Positions 33,827 through 46,126 of a stretch of 64,000 nt of DNA are shown piece by piece. Both the position numbers and the translations under genes were made by a program. Position 1 is the first letter of the stretch, and the number at the start of each line of letters is the position of its first letter. Source of the stretch: Cryphonectria parasitica EP155 (lineage: Eukaryota; Ascomycota; Sordariomycetes; Diaporthales; Cryphonectriaceae); the NCBI RefSeq assembly GCF_011745365.1, contig NW_024468918.1, positions 124,001 to 188,000 of the forward strand, read 5' to 3'. The notes beneath the pieces were generated by a model, which worked only from the letters and a program-made list of their open reading frames with translations, was not told where the DNA came from and ran no database searches.

Positions 33827-34662
33827 GACAGAAGGGGTATCGAAAGAGCCACGCCTGTCCATCGGTCTAGGGGAGAAGACTTGGGAAAGCAGACGAGGAT
33901 TACATCAAGCCAAGAAAGGTTGGGCATGCATGCCAGCTAGAGCAAGGACAGCAGATTGGAGGGGGGGGGGGGTCACAAGAAGCGCACGTCGAAGCTTGAC
34001 GTGTCAGATGGATTGGTGATGCGTTTGGGTGGTGGTGGTTGAAAGCTTGCATTGGGGGGTGGACTGGCAAAGTGTCGTCGGTGAGGCTGAGCCTACTTTA
34101 CTGGGCCTGGTCCAGGTTGCCTTACTACTATAGTAATCCTATGGGTAGTAAGTAGTACCTCTGCTCAGGGTACGTGTGCCAGTGAATTTTCAGGTACTTC
34201 TCCATCGCCACAGGCGCTCTCCATCACTAGTACAAGTTGGGTCTCAGGGGTCCCAGCTCTACTACTATAGGGCTACTACGGTACTATCTTAGCCTCTATG
34301 TTCCCGCGGGTGGGGCTAAAAATAGGAAGCATTGGCAAGGGTTCATCGGTGGCTACATCCGGAGTTTCCGGTGCAACGGATTACTCATCTCTGTTGCTGG
34401 GGCTCTGTAGGATGCGTTACAGAGTATACACATACTTTTTACTTTTTTAGTCTGTTAGGAGTAAGGAATCTCGATCACGGGATTTGATTACTTAGGTGCA
34501 ACTTGTATTGTGGGTGTATGGACGTCTTCTACCAGCCTGGCTCTGTAGCATTGTACTATGGTACATATAGTAATAGTTCACCTGTCTAGACAGGGGGGCA
34601 CTAGATGCTAGCTTTCGACGCTACTTGAATTGTGAATCAACACTTGTACTCCATCTCGCCAT

Positions 34663-34821
34663 CTACTTTTTGCAACCGACAATTTTCCTGGGCCTTGCGT
34701 ACCTGGAAGTTGGCTTGAGAGGAACGCCGTTCTCAGTACGGCACCCTCTCGGTAGCTTCTTGTATACCTCCTGCCGACGCCTGTTGACCTCATTATAGCG
34801 GGCGTGGGAGACGTGGCCCAT
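34663..34821 (-). CDS. Doubtful 52-aa small protein
   Basis: A minus-strand frame starts MGHVSHARYNEVNRRRQEVY in a very good start context (CAAAATGGG). A CTGAC branch-like sequence and TTCTCAG acceptor lie directly before it, as if a leader intron ended there. The protein is basic with many Arg and Lys. It may end at the stop at 34663, or splice out at a GTACGC donor after about 39 codons. No family is recognised. It may be a small real gene, one exon of a larger one, or chance. Confidence 0.22.
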   Translation of the reverse strand: MGHVSHARYNEVNRRRQEVYKKLPRGCRTENGVPLKPTSRYARPRKIVGCKK

Positions 34822-36265
34822 TTTGCTGAGAATACCAAAGTCAGAAGTGCCGCCCTTGAGAGCTTGTCAGAGCTCCCAATTGGTGTTTGTATTGGCCTCG
34901 ACCAGACCATCATTCCACCAGCTGGAACAGGCTACAGACACCGTAAGAGCATTTTGTCACATCCAATCCAATGTGAAGCTCATTCAACGGACGGAACAAG
35001 AGCATCGAGTTGCTATTAGTCCAACGCTCCAAGTGCCGACTAGGTCCTTGGTCATAGTTCCTGCCTGCATGGAATAGATCTGCCGAGACGATATCCAATT
35101 TTCGATTTTCAATACTCAGCAGCACAGAGATCGGGCTTGATTTTGCTTGCTATGGATTCATATTCAAGAGAAATGAGTAGAATACACACCGTGTCAATAC
35201 TTGTAAGCGTGTACTAGTGAGTCTTTCCCGCCTACTTAGGATCCAGCGTGCTAGGCCCCATGCACCCCACATTCTCGGGCCCAACCGCCTATCATTACTG
35301 TAGCAGAGTTATCTGGGACTTGTACTACCATCGTCGCTGCCCTTTTCTGTCTCATCACATATACACCGCCTGCCCATGTAGTAGACGAGGAGAGAGCGAA
35401 AGAGAGAACCTCAACTTTGCCCTCCTCGACTACTTATACACAGTCGACCCTCAATTCAGAGACGATTTGACCAGATACTCGTCGTGTATATGGCTTGCTA
35501 ACCATCCTTGAGCTGAGCTGGCTGATGAGTAAGTAAATAGTTAAAACTAACCTCATGCGCTGACCACGAGAGAGGCACTTGAGTGCTGAGCTCTTGTCGA
35601 AAGCAAATGTGATTCTCCCTAGGCACCACCTCGCTTTCTTCCATCAGTTTTCCGCCGAGGGTGCTCAACACATCTTGAAGAGGGGGTCCTTAGCAAGCCC
35701 TTGTCGTTGAACAAGAAACTCCAAGTCCTCGCGACTCGTGATGGGATGACGATGCTGTGCAGAAGAACCGAGTTGCCATCAGACAAATCTGTCTAGCCAT
35801 CACATCTCACCTCGAGCTGGAGGCAGCCGCAGAATCAAGCATGTTATGGCGGCAGATTGCGCTTCGGAGCCTGCTGCGACATACCTAATGCTTAGCACCA
35901 GTGGGTCAATGCGACGCCGGGATTTTTGGTGTGGCTGATTTGCTGACATGGTGTGCTTGACTAGGTGGACTTAGCTGAACCAAAATTGCCAAGGTCAACA
36001 TGCTATGTACCATGATAGGATGCGCATCCATACACAAGATATCTCCGCTGCCGGTACTATGCCAAAGCAGGTGGCAGCGGCGAGCTGCTGACTCATAGCA
36101 CACGTGAAGGATTCAGCAGCACTCATGATCCACCTCCTTCGGCCACAATATCGCTGGCAGGGGGCATTGTGATTGGTAGCCTTGCGTTCGCATGTGGAGA
36201 CACAATTTTCTCAATGCATTCTACCATGCAATATGACTTTCGAGCGGCTGAGAGATGGCGTGGCA

Positions 36266-36274
36266 TATTTATAT
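36266..36274 (+). promoter_or_regulatory. TATA-like box of the STAND gene
   Basis: TATTTATAT lies about 140 bp upstream of the ATG at 36411 in otherwise mixed sequence. Confidence 0.4.
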
Positions 36275-36410
36275 GCCTCAAGAGCCCTAGCCATCTTCCT
36301 GGACACCGTTATAGAAGACCCATGACTGAGAACCAGCCTCAGGATCTGGTTCAGCACGCTGGCCTCTCGTCAACCCAAGCTGCGTTTCTACTTTGTCTGC
36401 ACAAGACACG

Positions 36411-39400
36411 ATGAGCTCCCAGCAGGCAGTGGACGCCCCGGGGAAGAAGCCGACGGAGGCAGAAACGGCCATGAAGGAGATGTGGGCCGACGCTGCCAAA
36501 TCATTCGAGACAATATGCCATAAGTCGCTGCAGAAGGGCGAAGTAAAGTCATTCGACGACTTGAAAAGGGTCATTGAGAGCTCCAACAAAGCATCGTTTA
36601 ACACAAGTTCAGAGCAAAAAGAAAAATGGGACAAGGCGAAGGACGTGGGACTTCAGTCCCTCAAGTACTTGAAACTGCTCGTTGGCGTTGCTTCTCAGGC
36701 CGCTACATTTGTATGTTTTGGTTCACATCCTCATCATAAGCCCGGCCCACACTAACGAGTCCAGATCCCTATGCCTCAAGCGGCAGCCAATATCACTTGC
36801 TCCGCCTTGTCTTTTGTGTTTGACATTCCCGAAGCCGTCAAAGGCTACAACGACGCCATCAGCCAAGTCTTTGACCAGGTATCCTCGGCGCTTTCCCAGT
36901 TCCATATCTACGAGTCGATGGAGACCATCGATCCGAAGCTCGTCACGCAGGTCCACAAGGTCATGGTTAGCTTCGTCAAGTTATGCGCCCATGTCGTCAA
37001 TTATCGCCAGGGCAGCAAGCTGGACCGCTTCAGACGACAAGTCAAGTCCATCTTCGAAGGCGACTCGGATCTTGCCACGGAGATGACCGAGTTCAAGCGT
37101 GTCCTACAGCAACAGCGTGACGTCGAGGGGACCATCACGCTTGACAATGTGGTCAGGACGCGGCAGGATATCGCTCTGCTGCTCGAGAAGTTTATTGTCT
37201 TTGCAAAGACAGCCGAGGAGACACAAAAAGGAGTGCAGTCCCTCAGAGACGACGCCGACCGCGAGAAGACCCTCAGTAAGATTCGTGACGCTCTCGGCGT
37301 AGAGTCGAACGTGCGTCTCGACACGAGAACCACGCAGACTTGCACAGATATCCTTGCCAAGTGCTCCGCCGGCACAGGGGAATGGATATGGACGCATGAT
37401 GCCTACAGGGGTTGGATAGCGGCCAAGGGCAGGAATGCCTCTCATGTGCTCATCGTATCAGGGCCCTCCTCCTCGGGCAAGACCTTGACTACCGCTCTTA
37501 TCACCAAGAACCTCGAGGGCCAGAAGGAGCGCATCTACGTAGCGCACTACTTCTTCCCTGCAAGCATCAAGAAATCTGACGACGAGAAGAGTCCCGTGCG
37601 GAGGGCTCTGAAGTACATGGCCTTCCAGATCGCGAGAGTCGACGGTACGGTGCGAAAGGCACTGGGCAAGCTATGCGACGCCGGCACCAATGCGTTTCGT
37701 AGCTCGGCAAGCCTAGAGAGCCTGTGGACAGAGATGAAGATAGGGACCTCTGGCACGGGGGCCACGTACTACCTTGTCTTTGACGGTGTCGAGAATTTGC
37801 CCCCAAAGCAGGCCGAGGAGCTTCTCGACTTTATCTTTAGCCCAAACCTGGCCGAGAAATCGGCAGGCAATGTGCGCGTGTTGGCGAGTGGGACGCCGGA
37901 TACGTTCGGTAGGAGACTGGCTGCCGGGACCGCGCTCACCATTAACATGGAGGCTTGCAATGAGTTGGACATGCAAATCTATATTCAGGAGAAGCTGAGC
38001 GGGGAAGGATTGTTGCAGCGCGCAAGACCTGACTCAGCCCAGCAAAAGGCACGAGACAAGATTATTGAGAGGCTACCGCAGAAATCAGGGGGCAGTTATT
38101 CCCAACTGCAGTTTGAGCTGGACGACGTGATCCGCTTGCTGAGCACGCGTGCGACCGTGGAGGAGTTGGATCGCATCCTGGACCAACGCATGAGCAGCCA
38201 CGAGGTGGCCGTCAAGAATCTGCAGCGTACATTGAACTCGAGAGAGATTGGCGAACTCAACGAACTTATCAGATGGGTAGTCTTTGGCTGGGAGTATATG
38301 ACTTTGAGTAAGCTGGAGGCTGCCATGGTGAGTTTATGCCCTTTTTGTGCTGTTCGAGTGGCATCCCCCTTGAAAGGCTGACCAACCCGCATAAAGTACC
38401 TCTACTCAGGCACAGAGTCCCTTTCGTCCCTGTCAGACATCATCAGGAACAAATACCTGGCCGTCCTCAGGATTGAAGACGACATCGTCTACGAGCAATC
38501 CGAGGTCATCGAAGCCCTCCAGAAAGAAAGAGACCGCTCCGGCAAGTTATCTCACTCCGAAGCGCGGACCAACATCAGCATGACCATTACCATCAACAAT
38601 GTAGATCAGGAGATCTGCGGGCATTTCTTTTGGGACCTGGCGCAGAGGACGATCCGAGACAAATTCAAGTTTGAATTCGACGCCGCGTCCAACACCCACA
38701 GCAACCTTGTAGCCATCACTGTGGACGAATTCGAGGCGCACCACACCATCTTGAAGCGGGCGTTCGAGTTCCTCGCCGACGAGCCCAAGGAGGAGACTAA
38801 GGAGATCGGGAGTTACTTTGTCTGCTGGCTGCCGGACCACCTACGCCGCCTCCGCGAGCTCGAGGATGACGGCAAAGGCTCGCTGGACCCAAGCGCACAG
38901 CTCGAGATTGGACGCAGTCTGTACAATCTGTTCAAAGACCAAGAGGTGTTTAAGCGACACAAGGCTAGTTTCGAGCCGACGTTCTGGGCGGTAGAGGACC
39001 TGCAGGATGTTCAAACGTGGCTGATGGACTCGGCCGTCGTGCGGAGGCTAGACAACAAGCAGTGGCTGCAGAAGGTGCAGCGGGCTGCTGCCAACCCGGT
39101 GAGGGGCTTTTTGAGTGAGCTTGTGAGCTTTGTTGTGGAATGCTTCCTGAGGGAGCGGAGCTGGGAAGCCCGTAGTGCGTTTGCTTGGGTTGAGAAGTTC
39201 ATCAGTGCGGTGAGTCTTGTCGTGGCCCGATCACATCTCCCGATCACACCCATTCTAGCTCACAAACCCTCTCGATCGGGACCAAACCTTTGCTACAGGG
39301 CCATGCTGATAATCTTGGGGTGCAGGATGATGGCATATCTCAACAGCACCTCAACACCGAAGACAACGACGCAAGCCCTCCCAGTCCCCCACTCAGCGAC

Positions 39401-41485
39401 TCCCAAGAAATCGACTGGGACCATGTGAGCAGCTGGTGCCAGGACTGGCTCGGATTGAAGAACTCGGATCTGGACTCGCTATGGTACGAGCGCCTAGCCG
39501 AGGCAGCACTCTCGCGATCCAGTCACATTGGCAAAGTTGCGTCGCTTTATGAACAAGCCCTTGAGAAGGAGAACCCCAGCTGGCTGTGCCACCGTGGATC
39601 GGGGGAAGCCTACCACGGCCAGAACCGAGTTTTGGACGCGATGGCGCAACTAGAAATGGCACTGGAAGCGGCAGGACAGGAAGGTGCTGCTCCTGCGCCA
39701 CAAAAGAAAGACATCGTGGGCTTGCATTTACTGCTGGGAGACTATGCCGCCGAGGCGGCAGATATCCAGAAAGCCGTGGACCATTACTCCTTTGCGTGCG
39801 ACAACGGAGAGACGGATCAGAGGAGACAGGGACGGCTGGGGCAGCTGAAGGCGAGACTGAGACTTCAGGACGCCGAAGAGGTGAGAAAGTGGCTGCAGAG
39901 CATAGTAGCCCAGGATGACGAGGACGGGAACATGGTTACCGTCTGGAGACTGATTGCGGGAGATGACGACTATGATTCTATCATCTTGGGAATATTAACC
40001 GTGGCCAAGGGGGACCCGGCTCTTCTAGAAGGACTCGTGGGTGCCCTCAAGAAGGCGACGGAGAGTCCTACACGGGGGGACAAGGACCAGGACGCCGAAA
40101 TGTCGACAGACGAACGCTTCGCCGAGAACGAAGCCCGTGGCGTGCTATTTTACTACAGGGGCCTCGCGGCGTCGCCCTATCCTGAGCGTGGGCCCGAGGA
40201 CTGTAATGAGGCACTGAAGCTTTGGGAAGAATGCCGCAGACTGCTCTCCGACATTGGCGGCCCGAAAGCCTATATCGTGCGGCGCAACGCCACCACGGAA
40301 CTGGCCAAGCACTATTTCCACAGAACGGTGGACGAAAAGAGCCAGGATCACGTCGATATGCTCGCTCAGCTGGACGACCCTTCTGTGAGCACCGTCTACA
40401 GTGACCCGCCCGGCTTCATCGGTGCAGCGTATGCGCTCTGGGGTGATCTCGACAAATCAAAGGCGGCCCTGGCCCCGCGGATCAAATACGGACTGCAGAT
40501 CCTCGCAGACGATGTGCCCCAGAATGACGGCACCGGGCTTTCTGTCATCTATGGGACTATGGTGCAGCACGGCGACTTCAAGAACGCGGCTGTTGCCATG
40601 TCCCTACTGGGGCAGCCGGATCTCGTGACGGGAGCACTGACCTTCGACCCTCAGGATCTCACTGGTCTCGAAGAAGTGGATGCCGATGGCTTGACGCCTC
40701 GTGGCGTGCATCAGCAACAGCTGTGGGATACGCTGCGCAAGCTGGCTAACGAAACCCTCCAAGTGGTCAAGGCTCAGGTCCCGGATACTGTACAGCATAT
40801 ACAACGAATCGAAGTCGCCAAGGGCTATCTGGACTCCCTCTTGCACCCTCCTAACGGGACCAAAACCGAGGCGGAGGATGCCAATGATGACGGCGAGGCC
40901 AGGATTCCCAACGGCCATGACGAGGACAGCCCAACCAGACCACTACCCACGGCGCCCATCGCATGTCGCATCCTCTACGACCACGTATCTCTCCTACAGC
41001 AAGCCCATACGCCCGAGCTCGACCCCACCTCCTTCCAGTGGTCCTGGTCCTGCGACGGCCGCAACCCAGACGGCAACCGCTGCGGCAACGTGAGCGGCAT
41101 CGACACCGTGCACTACCACTGCGTCTACTGCTCGGACCGGGATTTCTGCGCAGACTGCCTGGGCCGGCTGCGCGACCCGGCGTCTGGCGTACGCATCACG
41201 GCATGCAGCCCGCGGCACAAGTGGCTGCGGGTCCCGAAGCTCGGAAGCGACTTCTATGTTGGGATGAGGGCGGAGAACGTGCGGATTCCTCATGGGGTGC
41301 GGACCGTGGGGGGCGACGACAAGGTCTTGGAGATCTTATATGACGAGGGTAGTGAAGGGGAACAGGAAGTCGTTAGCGTGGAGGCGTGGAGGAAGAAGTT
41401 GGAACGAGAGTGGGGTGTGATGGAGGAGATGGAGATGGAGGAAGCAGAGGCTGAGACGGAACCAACATCAGCCAACCCAGCATAG
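36411..41485 (+). CDS. STAND (NLR-like) receptor: Goodbye domain, P-loop NTPase, TPR-like repeats, ZZ-type zinc finger
   Basis: Exons 36411-36710, 36765-38327, 38397-39209 and 39299 (or 39326)-41485 join in phase 0 to about 1620 aa. Residues about 16-240 match the fungal STAND N-terminal 'Goodbye' domain (SFETICHKSLQKG; ITCSALSFVFDIPEAVKGYNDA; SQFHIYESMETIDPKLVTQ). The NTPase has Walker A GPSSSGKT (333-340) and Walker B YLVFDGVENL (Asp about 440). A winged-helix-like region follows (RWVVFGWEYMTLSKLEAAM, split by intron 2). From about 910 come TPR-like helix pairs (IGKVASLYEQALEKENPSWL; AADIQKAVDHYSFACDNG). Near the end is a ZZ-type zinc finger (1477 to about 1540; C-x10-C, then CVYCSDRDFCADC). 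STAND proteins switch between ADP- and ATP-bound states and oligomerise when the C-terminal repeats sense a ligand; fungal ones act in non-self recognition and cell death. The specific ligand and output here are unknown. Confidence 0.92.
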
Positions 41486-41867
41486 GGTGGTTGGACACAC
41501 GGCTAGCATACACGACCAAGACACGTTGCGTCGTACTGCTCTTCATCTAAACAACCTAATAGCACGAGTTCAGATCAGGTAAATCGATTTTTCATGAATT
41601 CATGGAAGCCCTGTTAGAATCCTCCTACGGTTTGAGCGCCATTCTTTCTCCTTCGTCAGACACGATAGCATCGCCACTCGCCAAGTGTCTGCGTTCCAGC
41701 AAACAACGTCCCAGAGCTGACGAGTGTCACCATTTTGCTACCGCACCCTCACGCACATGTACCGCAGCACCATCATTCCGTGTCGTCCTCATACCTTTAC
41801 CCCCCTTCATCTTTCTCTTTTTATTCTCCTTCTCTTTTTCCCGCTCCCCTTTTTTTTTCTTGCCTCG
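41486..41867. other. Short convergent intergenic region
   Basis: 382 bases separate the stop codons of the STAND and C2H2 genes. The right part (41800-41865) is a strong T/C run on the plus strand, so the two 3' ends are closely packed. No gene is seen. Confidence 0.6.
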
Positions 41868-43570
41868 TCACATCCAGGCATCCCAGAGTCCTCCCTTTCC
41901 AGCCGACTGGATGTTGAGCAACGCAAGTGCCTCAGACGTCAGGCTCACGCCACAGTCATTTTTGTCTTGCTCTTGTGGCAGCTGTTGGGTTTTCTGTGCC
42001 TGCTGCAGCGAGGCGCGATGACCGGAGGCACCCTGTGCCGCAGCATTCTGGTCGGAGGGGTCCTCAGCAGCCGCCTGCTGAGTTCGAAACGGGTCGCTGG
42101 GGCCGACGGCAGATGGAGCCATGGCCGGGTACTTGACGCTCAGCTGCTCATCCATCTCTGCTAGGTACGTCTGTCGGTCGGTCGCTCTGCTGAGCGACAT
42201 GCCGGGCGGGATGCCATGATGCTCTTGCTGAAGCTTGACCAAGGCGTCCCGCGTAAGACGTGGAGTATCGGGAGGGCTACCGGGCGCACGGCCGGCTTGT
42301 TGGCTATAGCCCTGCTGGGCAAGCTTCGGATCACCATACTCGGCCTTCGCCTTGGCCGAGACGTCGTAGACTGGGGTGCCATCCTCGTCGTGTCTGCCCG
42401 TGACCTCGATGAGATCCCAGGTCAACTGGCTTAGAAAGATCTCGTAGATGCCGCTGTCACGAATGCTACACTTCCGGCTGAGCGACTCAACGTGGGCAGC
42501 AAGGGAAAATCGTGACTCGAAGCGGTCATAACAGACCGGGCAGATGAAGGTTTTCTCTTCCATATTGGCCGTATGCTTGATGGAGCGAAGATGGTGAACC
42601 AGGTTCTTCTTGGTCTTGCATGAAGCTCTACACCGAATCAGCCAAGGATCAGTTGTGATCTTGTTTGGACTGAGTTGGCGAAGGAATGATGTGACAGAGG
42701 GGAAACAAAACTCACCCGCATTTGGGACATTTATACTTCTGGGTGTAGGGGTTGAGATACCGATCAGCATCAAATTGAGGGTGGCCAGGGTCGTGGTGGT
42801 CAGTAATCTGGCGGGCCTGCCTCTCGCCAGGTGGGTTTTTCGCGTCGCCCGTGAGAAGGTCAGGGACATTGCGGTTTCCGCAAAGGCGGTCCTGGTAGGC
42901 GATTCCTGAGATCTCGCCAGGATTCGACACGGCATCTGCTGTGCCCCAGCCCTTCGCATTTGGCTGGGTCCATGGATTCTTCTCGGCTTCGGTCTTCCAA
43001 ACTGGCTGAGGAGGTGGCTGCGAGTCATGGTCCAAGAACAAGGAGAAGTCCTTTGGGACTCTCACCGTACCCTGCTGCTCATCAAGCAGGGTGAGGCGCC
43101 TGGCGAACTCGATGTTCATTTGACAGCGTGCAGCAGCACTCTGCGGCGTAATCTTGCGACACTGGTTCGACTCGACGTGCTTGACGAAGCTTGAAATCTG
43201 GTTGAAGTGGGAATCGCAGCCAGGGCAGATGATGTTCTGCTTCTGGGTGTGGTGCTGACAAAGAGTCAGTTGAAACACCAACCTGGAGTAACGGGGTTCA
43301 TATTAAGGTTCTCCGTATGCATACCTGGCAGTAGTGAAGACGCGCAGCACCACGCGTCATGAAGTCCTTGTCGCAAACGTGACAATAGATATGAACCGCC
43401 ACCGTGCTCTCATCCTTGTCCTCCTCCAGGAATTTGGCCTTCTTGTGGGCTCGCAGATCCTCGTCCGTGTTGAAGCTCATATGGCAGAACCTACACATGG
43501 AGGGCGGAGACATCTCCTGTTCCTGGGAACGCGGCGCGGCCATCATCTCCTGAGGTGAGGGAGACGCCAT
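41868..43570 (-). CDS. C2H2-type zinc finger protein, 3 exons
   Basis: Exons 43570-43325, 43254-42716 and 42627-41868 join in phase to about 514 aa. Several C2H2-like fingers are seen: CRFCHMSFNTDEDLRAHKK (from residue 26), YCHVCDKDFMTRGAARLHYC leading over intron 1 into HH, ICPGCDSHFNQISSFVKHVE, KCPKCGASCKTKKNLVHHLR (made by joining exons 2 and 3) and ICPVCYDRFESRFSLAAHVE. Both introns interrupt or abut fingers, which supports the joins. The second half is disordered, rich in Gln, Pro and Asp. It is probably nuclear and may bind nucleic acid; proteins of this build are common and mostly unstudied in filamentous fungi. The ATG at 43570 (AAAAAATGGCG) is chosen; an open frame extends upstream to 44008, but a GTAAGT inside it suggests a leader intron. 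Confidence 0.82.
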
Positions 43571-45371
43571 TTTTTCTGCTAGAGCTCCTGTCGTCAGCTT
43601 ATTCTGGCGCGAAAAGAGTAGCCTGGCAATGAAGGCTGCAGGTATCCCCAGGGTGGGAGTGAGTGGGGTGATGTAATGCACGTTTTCATAGCATGAGAGA
43701 GGCCCTTGGAGGAATGAACTTACTTGTATGACCGTCTGAGGGTTGCTGTTGCTCAAAATAAGTGTTGATCCGTTGCAGGAAACTGGGGGCCATGAGAAGG
43801 TTGGCAGTGGCCAACTTTCGAACAGGTCGATCCATAGCCGAAGGAAGTCGTAGCACCTCTGTCGATGCCCTGCAGGGGAAATGGAAAGCTCGTCGTGTGC
43901 TATGATGTTGTGCGTGATAGTTTGTGTGTGTATGGTAGGGATACTCAATCTCAGAGGCCCAGGAGACAGCAGGTCTCTAGAGGAACTTGGAGGAGGTATC
44001 AAGATCATCTGAGGTTGAAGGCCGAGATGGCATCAAAGCCTCAAGGTAACTGATGGTGATGTATGATGCTTTCCTTGAGCAGAAAGGTACCAGCTGGAAA
44101 GCCTCAACGCGCCACAATAAAACAGAGCAGCCAGGTGGTCGATCGTATCAGCAGGAGGAGTTGTTTGGAAGAGATGACAACAAGGAAGAAAAAAAGAAAC
44201 TTTAGGAGGAGCGGAGGGAGCTGGAGAACATCTAAGGTTGGTATGTAGCCTGTTTGGGTGCAAAAAGAAGGTGCCTGGGGGAAAAGCGCCTTGCCTTTGC
44301 CAAATGTGCATAAAGTCCTATGCAAACTGAGACTTGAAAACCAAAACTCATAGTCCATCCACCCTCAATTTTTCAAGTTGACCAATTTGGACAAGAAACA
44401 TTGGTCAAGTACTTGGCTATCCTACAGACTTCTAGCAGGATATCTGCGTAGTACTCAGTCCTCCTTGTACTATTCCCCAAGACACTCGTGGCATCTCTCC
44501 TTGGGTGAGAAACACACACCACACGTTGATGTGATGACACTCATCATCATAACAACTAGTTTTCAGCATTCTCCCTGCAACTGGTTGCTTGAATCAAGCA
44601 AACATGAAGATATCTCATCCTCATGCTCCCGGTGATGCTCATGGGCAGGCACTACTACTGCGTGTGTGTTTTCCGACTGGTTGCATCCACTGAGGAGTCA
44701 TCATTGTCCAAGTTCTGATGGATTTTCATGCCAGTGACAGATGAAGAGAGAATTAGTACATTCAGCTGTCCATGAGTTGTGAGATCGTAAGTTGTGTACC
44801 TCAAGACATGGGACAAGACCAAGAAGGCTGGTAGCTACTTGGACAAGATAATTGAATGTTTGAGGTTGAAGGTCAGCAGAAGAACCCCTGTAAAAGCACA
44901 TGCTTGTGGGTCATACTGCCTTGTAAGCCACGGGGGCGCACATCACTTAGTGGGGAGCAGTGGAGAGGAGGGTCCTCATTCGTCATCAGCCTTCTCTATT
45001 GGGCGGTTTACTGTGCTCAAAGGAGTAAGTACCATTCATTGACTTATGTACCCCTTCACATCTCAAGTACATCCTCCCTCTTTCCGCAACAAGACACCTT
45101 GCAACAAACGTGCACCTTTCCAAACCAACAGACAGCACCGTCTCTTTTCACACCAACCGGCTTCTATTGGGCAGTTACGCTCTCTCTCTTGAGAAGAGGT
45201 CTCTTCCAAATTATCCAAATGATTCCCAGCCTTGACATTTCCTTGATGGCCACGTAGGGGGCGTGTTGCGACCTAACTAATCTACATTCCTCAACCCTCC
45301 CTCCCCTCCGTATTCCTCCTCCTCCGCCTTTACAAACATACATCAAATCACACCTATTCACACCCGCCATC
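43571..45371. other. Divergent intergenic region, 1.8 kb
   Basis: This is the shared upstream region of the C2H2 gene (minus) and the UBE2J gene (plus). Near 43722 (minus strand) a GTAAGT donor suggests an intron in the C2H2 leader. 45275-45370 is a CT-rich leader of the E2 gene. No further gene is supported. Confidence 0.5.
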
Positions 45372-46094
45372 ATGCCTACCGCCAAATTCAACAGTAAATC
45401 GCCCACCATCAGGCGTATTCGTAAGTTCACCCCCCCCCCCCCTCTCCTCTCTCTTCCGTCTCTGCAACAAGCAAGCTAACATCCACTCCTCTTCCTTCTT
45501 CTCCCTGCGCAGTCCGCGAAGCCCAAGAGCTCTCCTCCGCCCCCTCCCCAGACTACACCGCGACGCCCCTCGAGACAGACCTCTTCGAGTGGCACTTCAC
45601 CCTCCGCGGGCCCCCCGGCTCCCCTTATGCCGAGGGGCTCTACCACGGCCGCATCGCCCTGCCCCCAACCTACCCGCTGCGCCCGCCCTCCTTCCGCTTC
45701 CTGACCCCTTCGGGCCGCTTCGAGGCCAACCGCGAGATCTGTCTCTCCATCAGCGGCCACCACGAGGAAACATGGCAGCCCGCCTGGGGCGTGCGCACCG
45801 CCCTCGTCGCCCTGCGCTCCTTCATGGAGACCGATCCCAAGGGCCAGCTCGGCGGCCTCGACACCTCCGATGCCGTGCGCCGCCGCCTGGCTGCCGAGAG
45901 CCGAGCATGGCGCTGTACCGGCTGCGGCGCGCGCACCAACGAGGAGATTATTCGCGAGTGTGAGGAGGCTGCCGCCGCTGCGGAATCTGCCGAGGGAGCC
46001 GCCGGTGGGGCCAGTAGCAGCAGCGGTGGTGGACGCAAGGAAGTCGAGGTCCCAGCGGAGCTTAAGATGGGCTTCCGGGACGAAATGGAGAAGA

Positions 46095-46126
<32 letters not shown>

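Larger units (their letters stand above)
33827..36410. other. 2.6-kb gene-poor region upstream of the STAND gene
   Basis: It holds the palmitoyltransferase promoter, a run of 13 G at 33960-33972, and many TAGTA/TACTA-rich stretches (34120-34290, 34550-34575). A short minus-strand frame at 34663-34821 is described separately. Apart from that I see nothing to name until the TATA-like box of the STAND gene. Confidence 0.5.
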
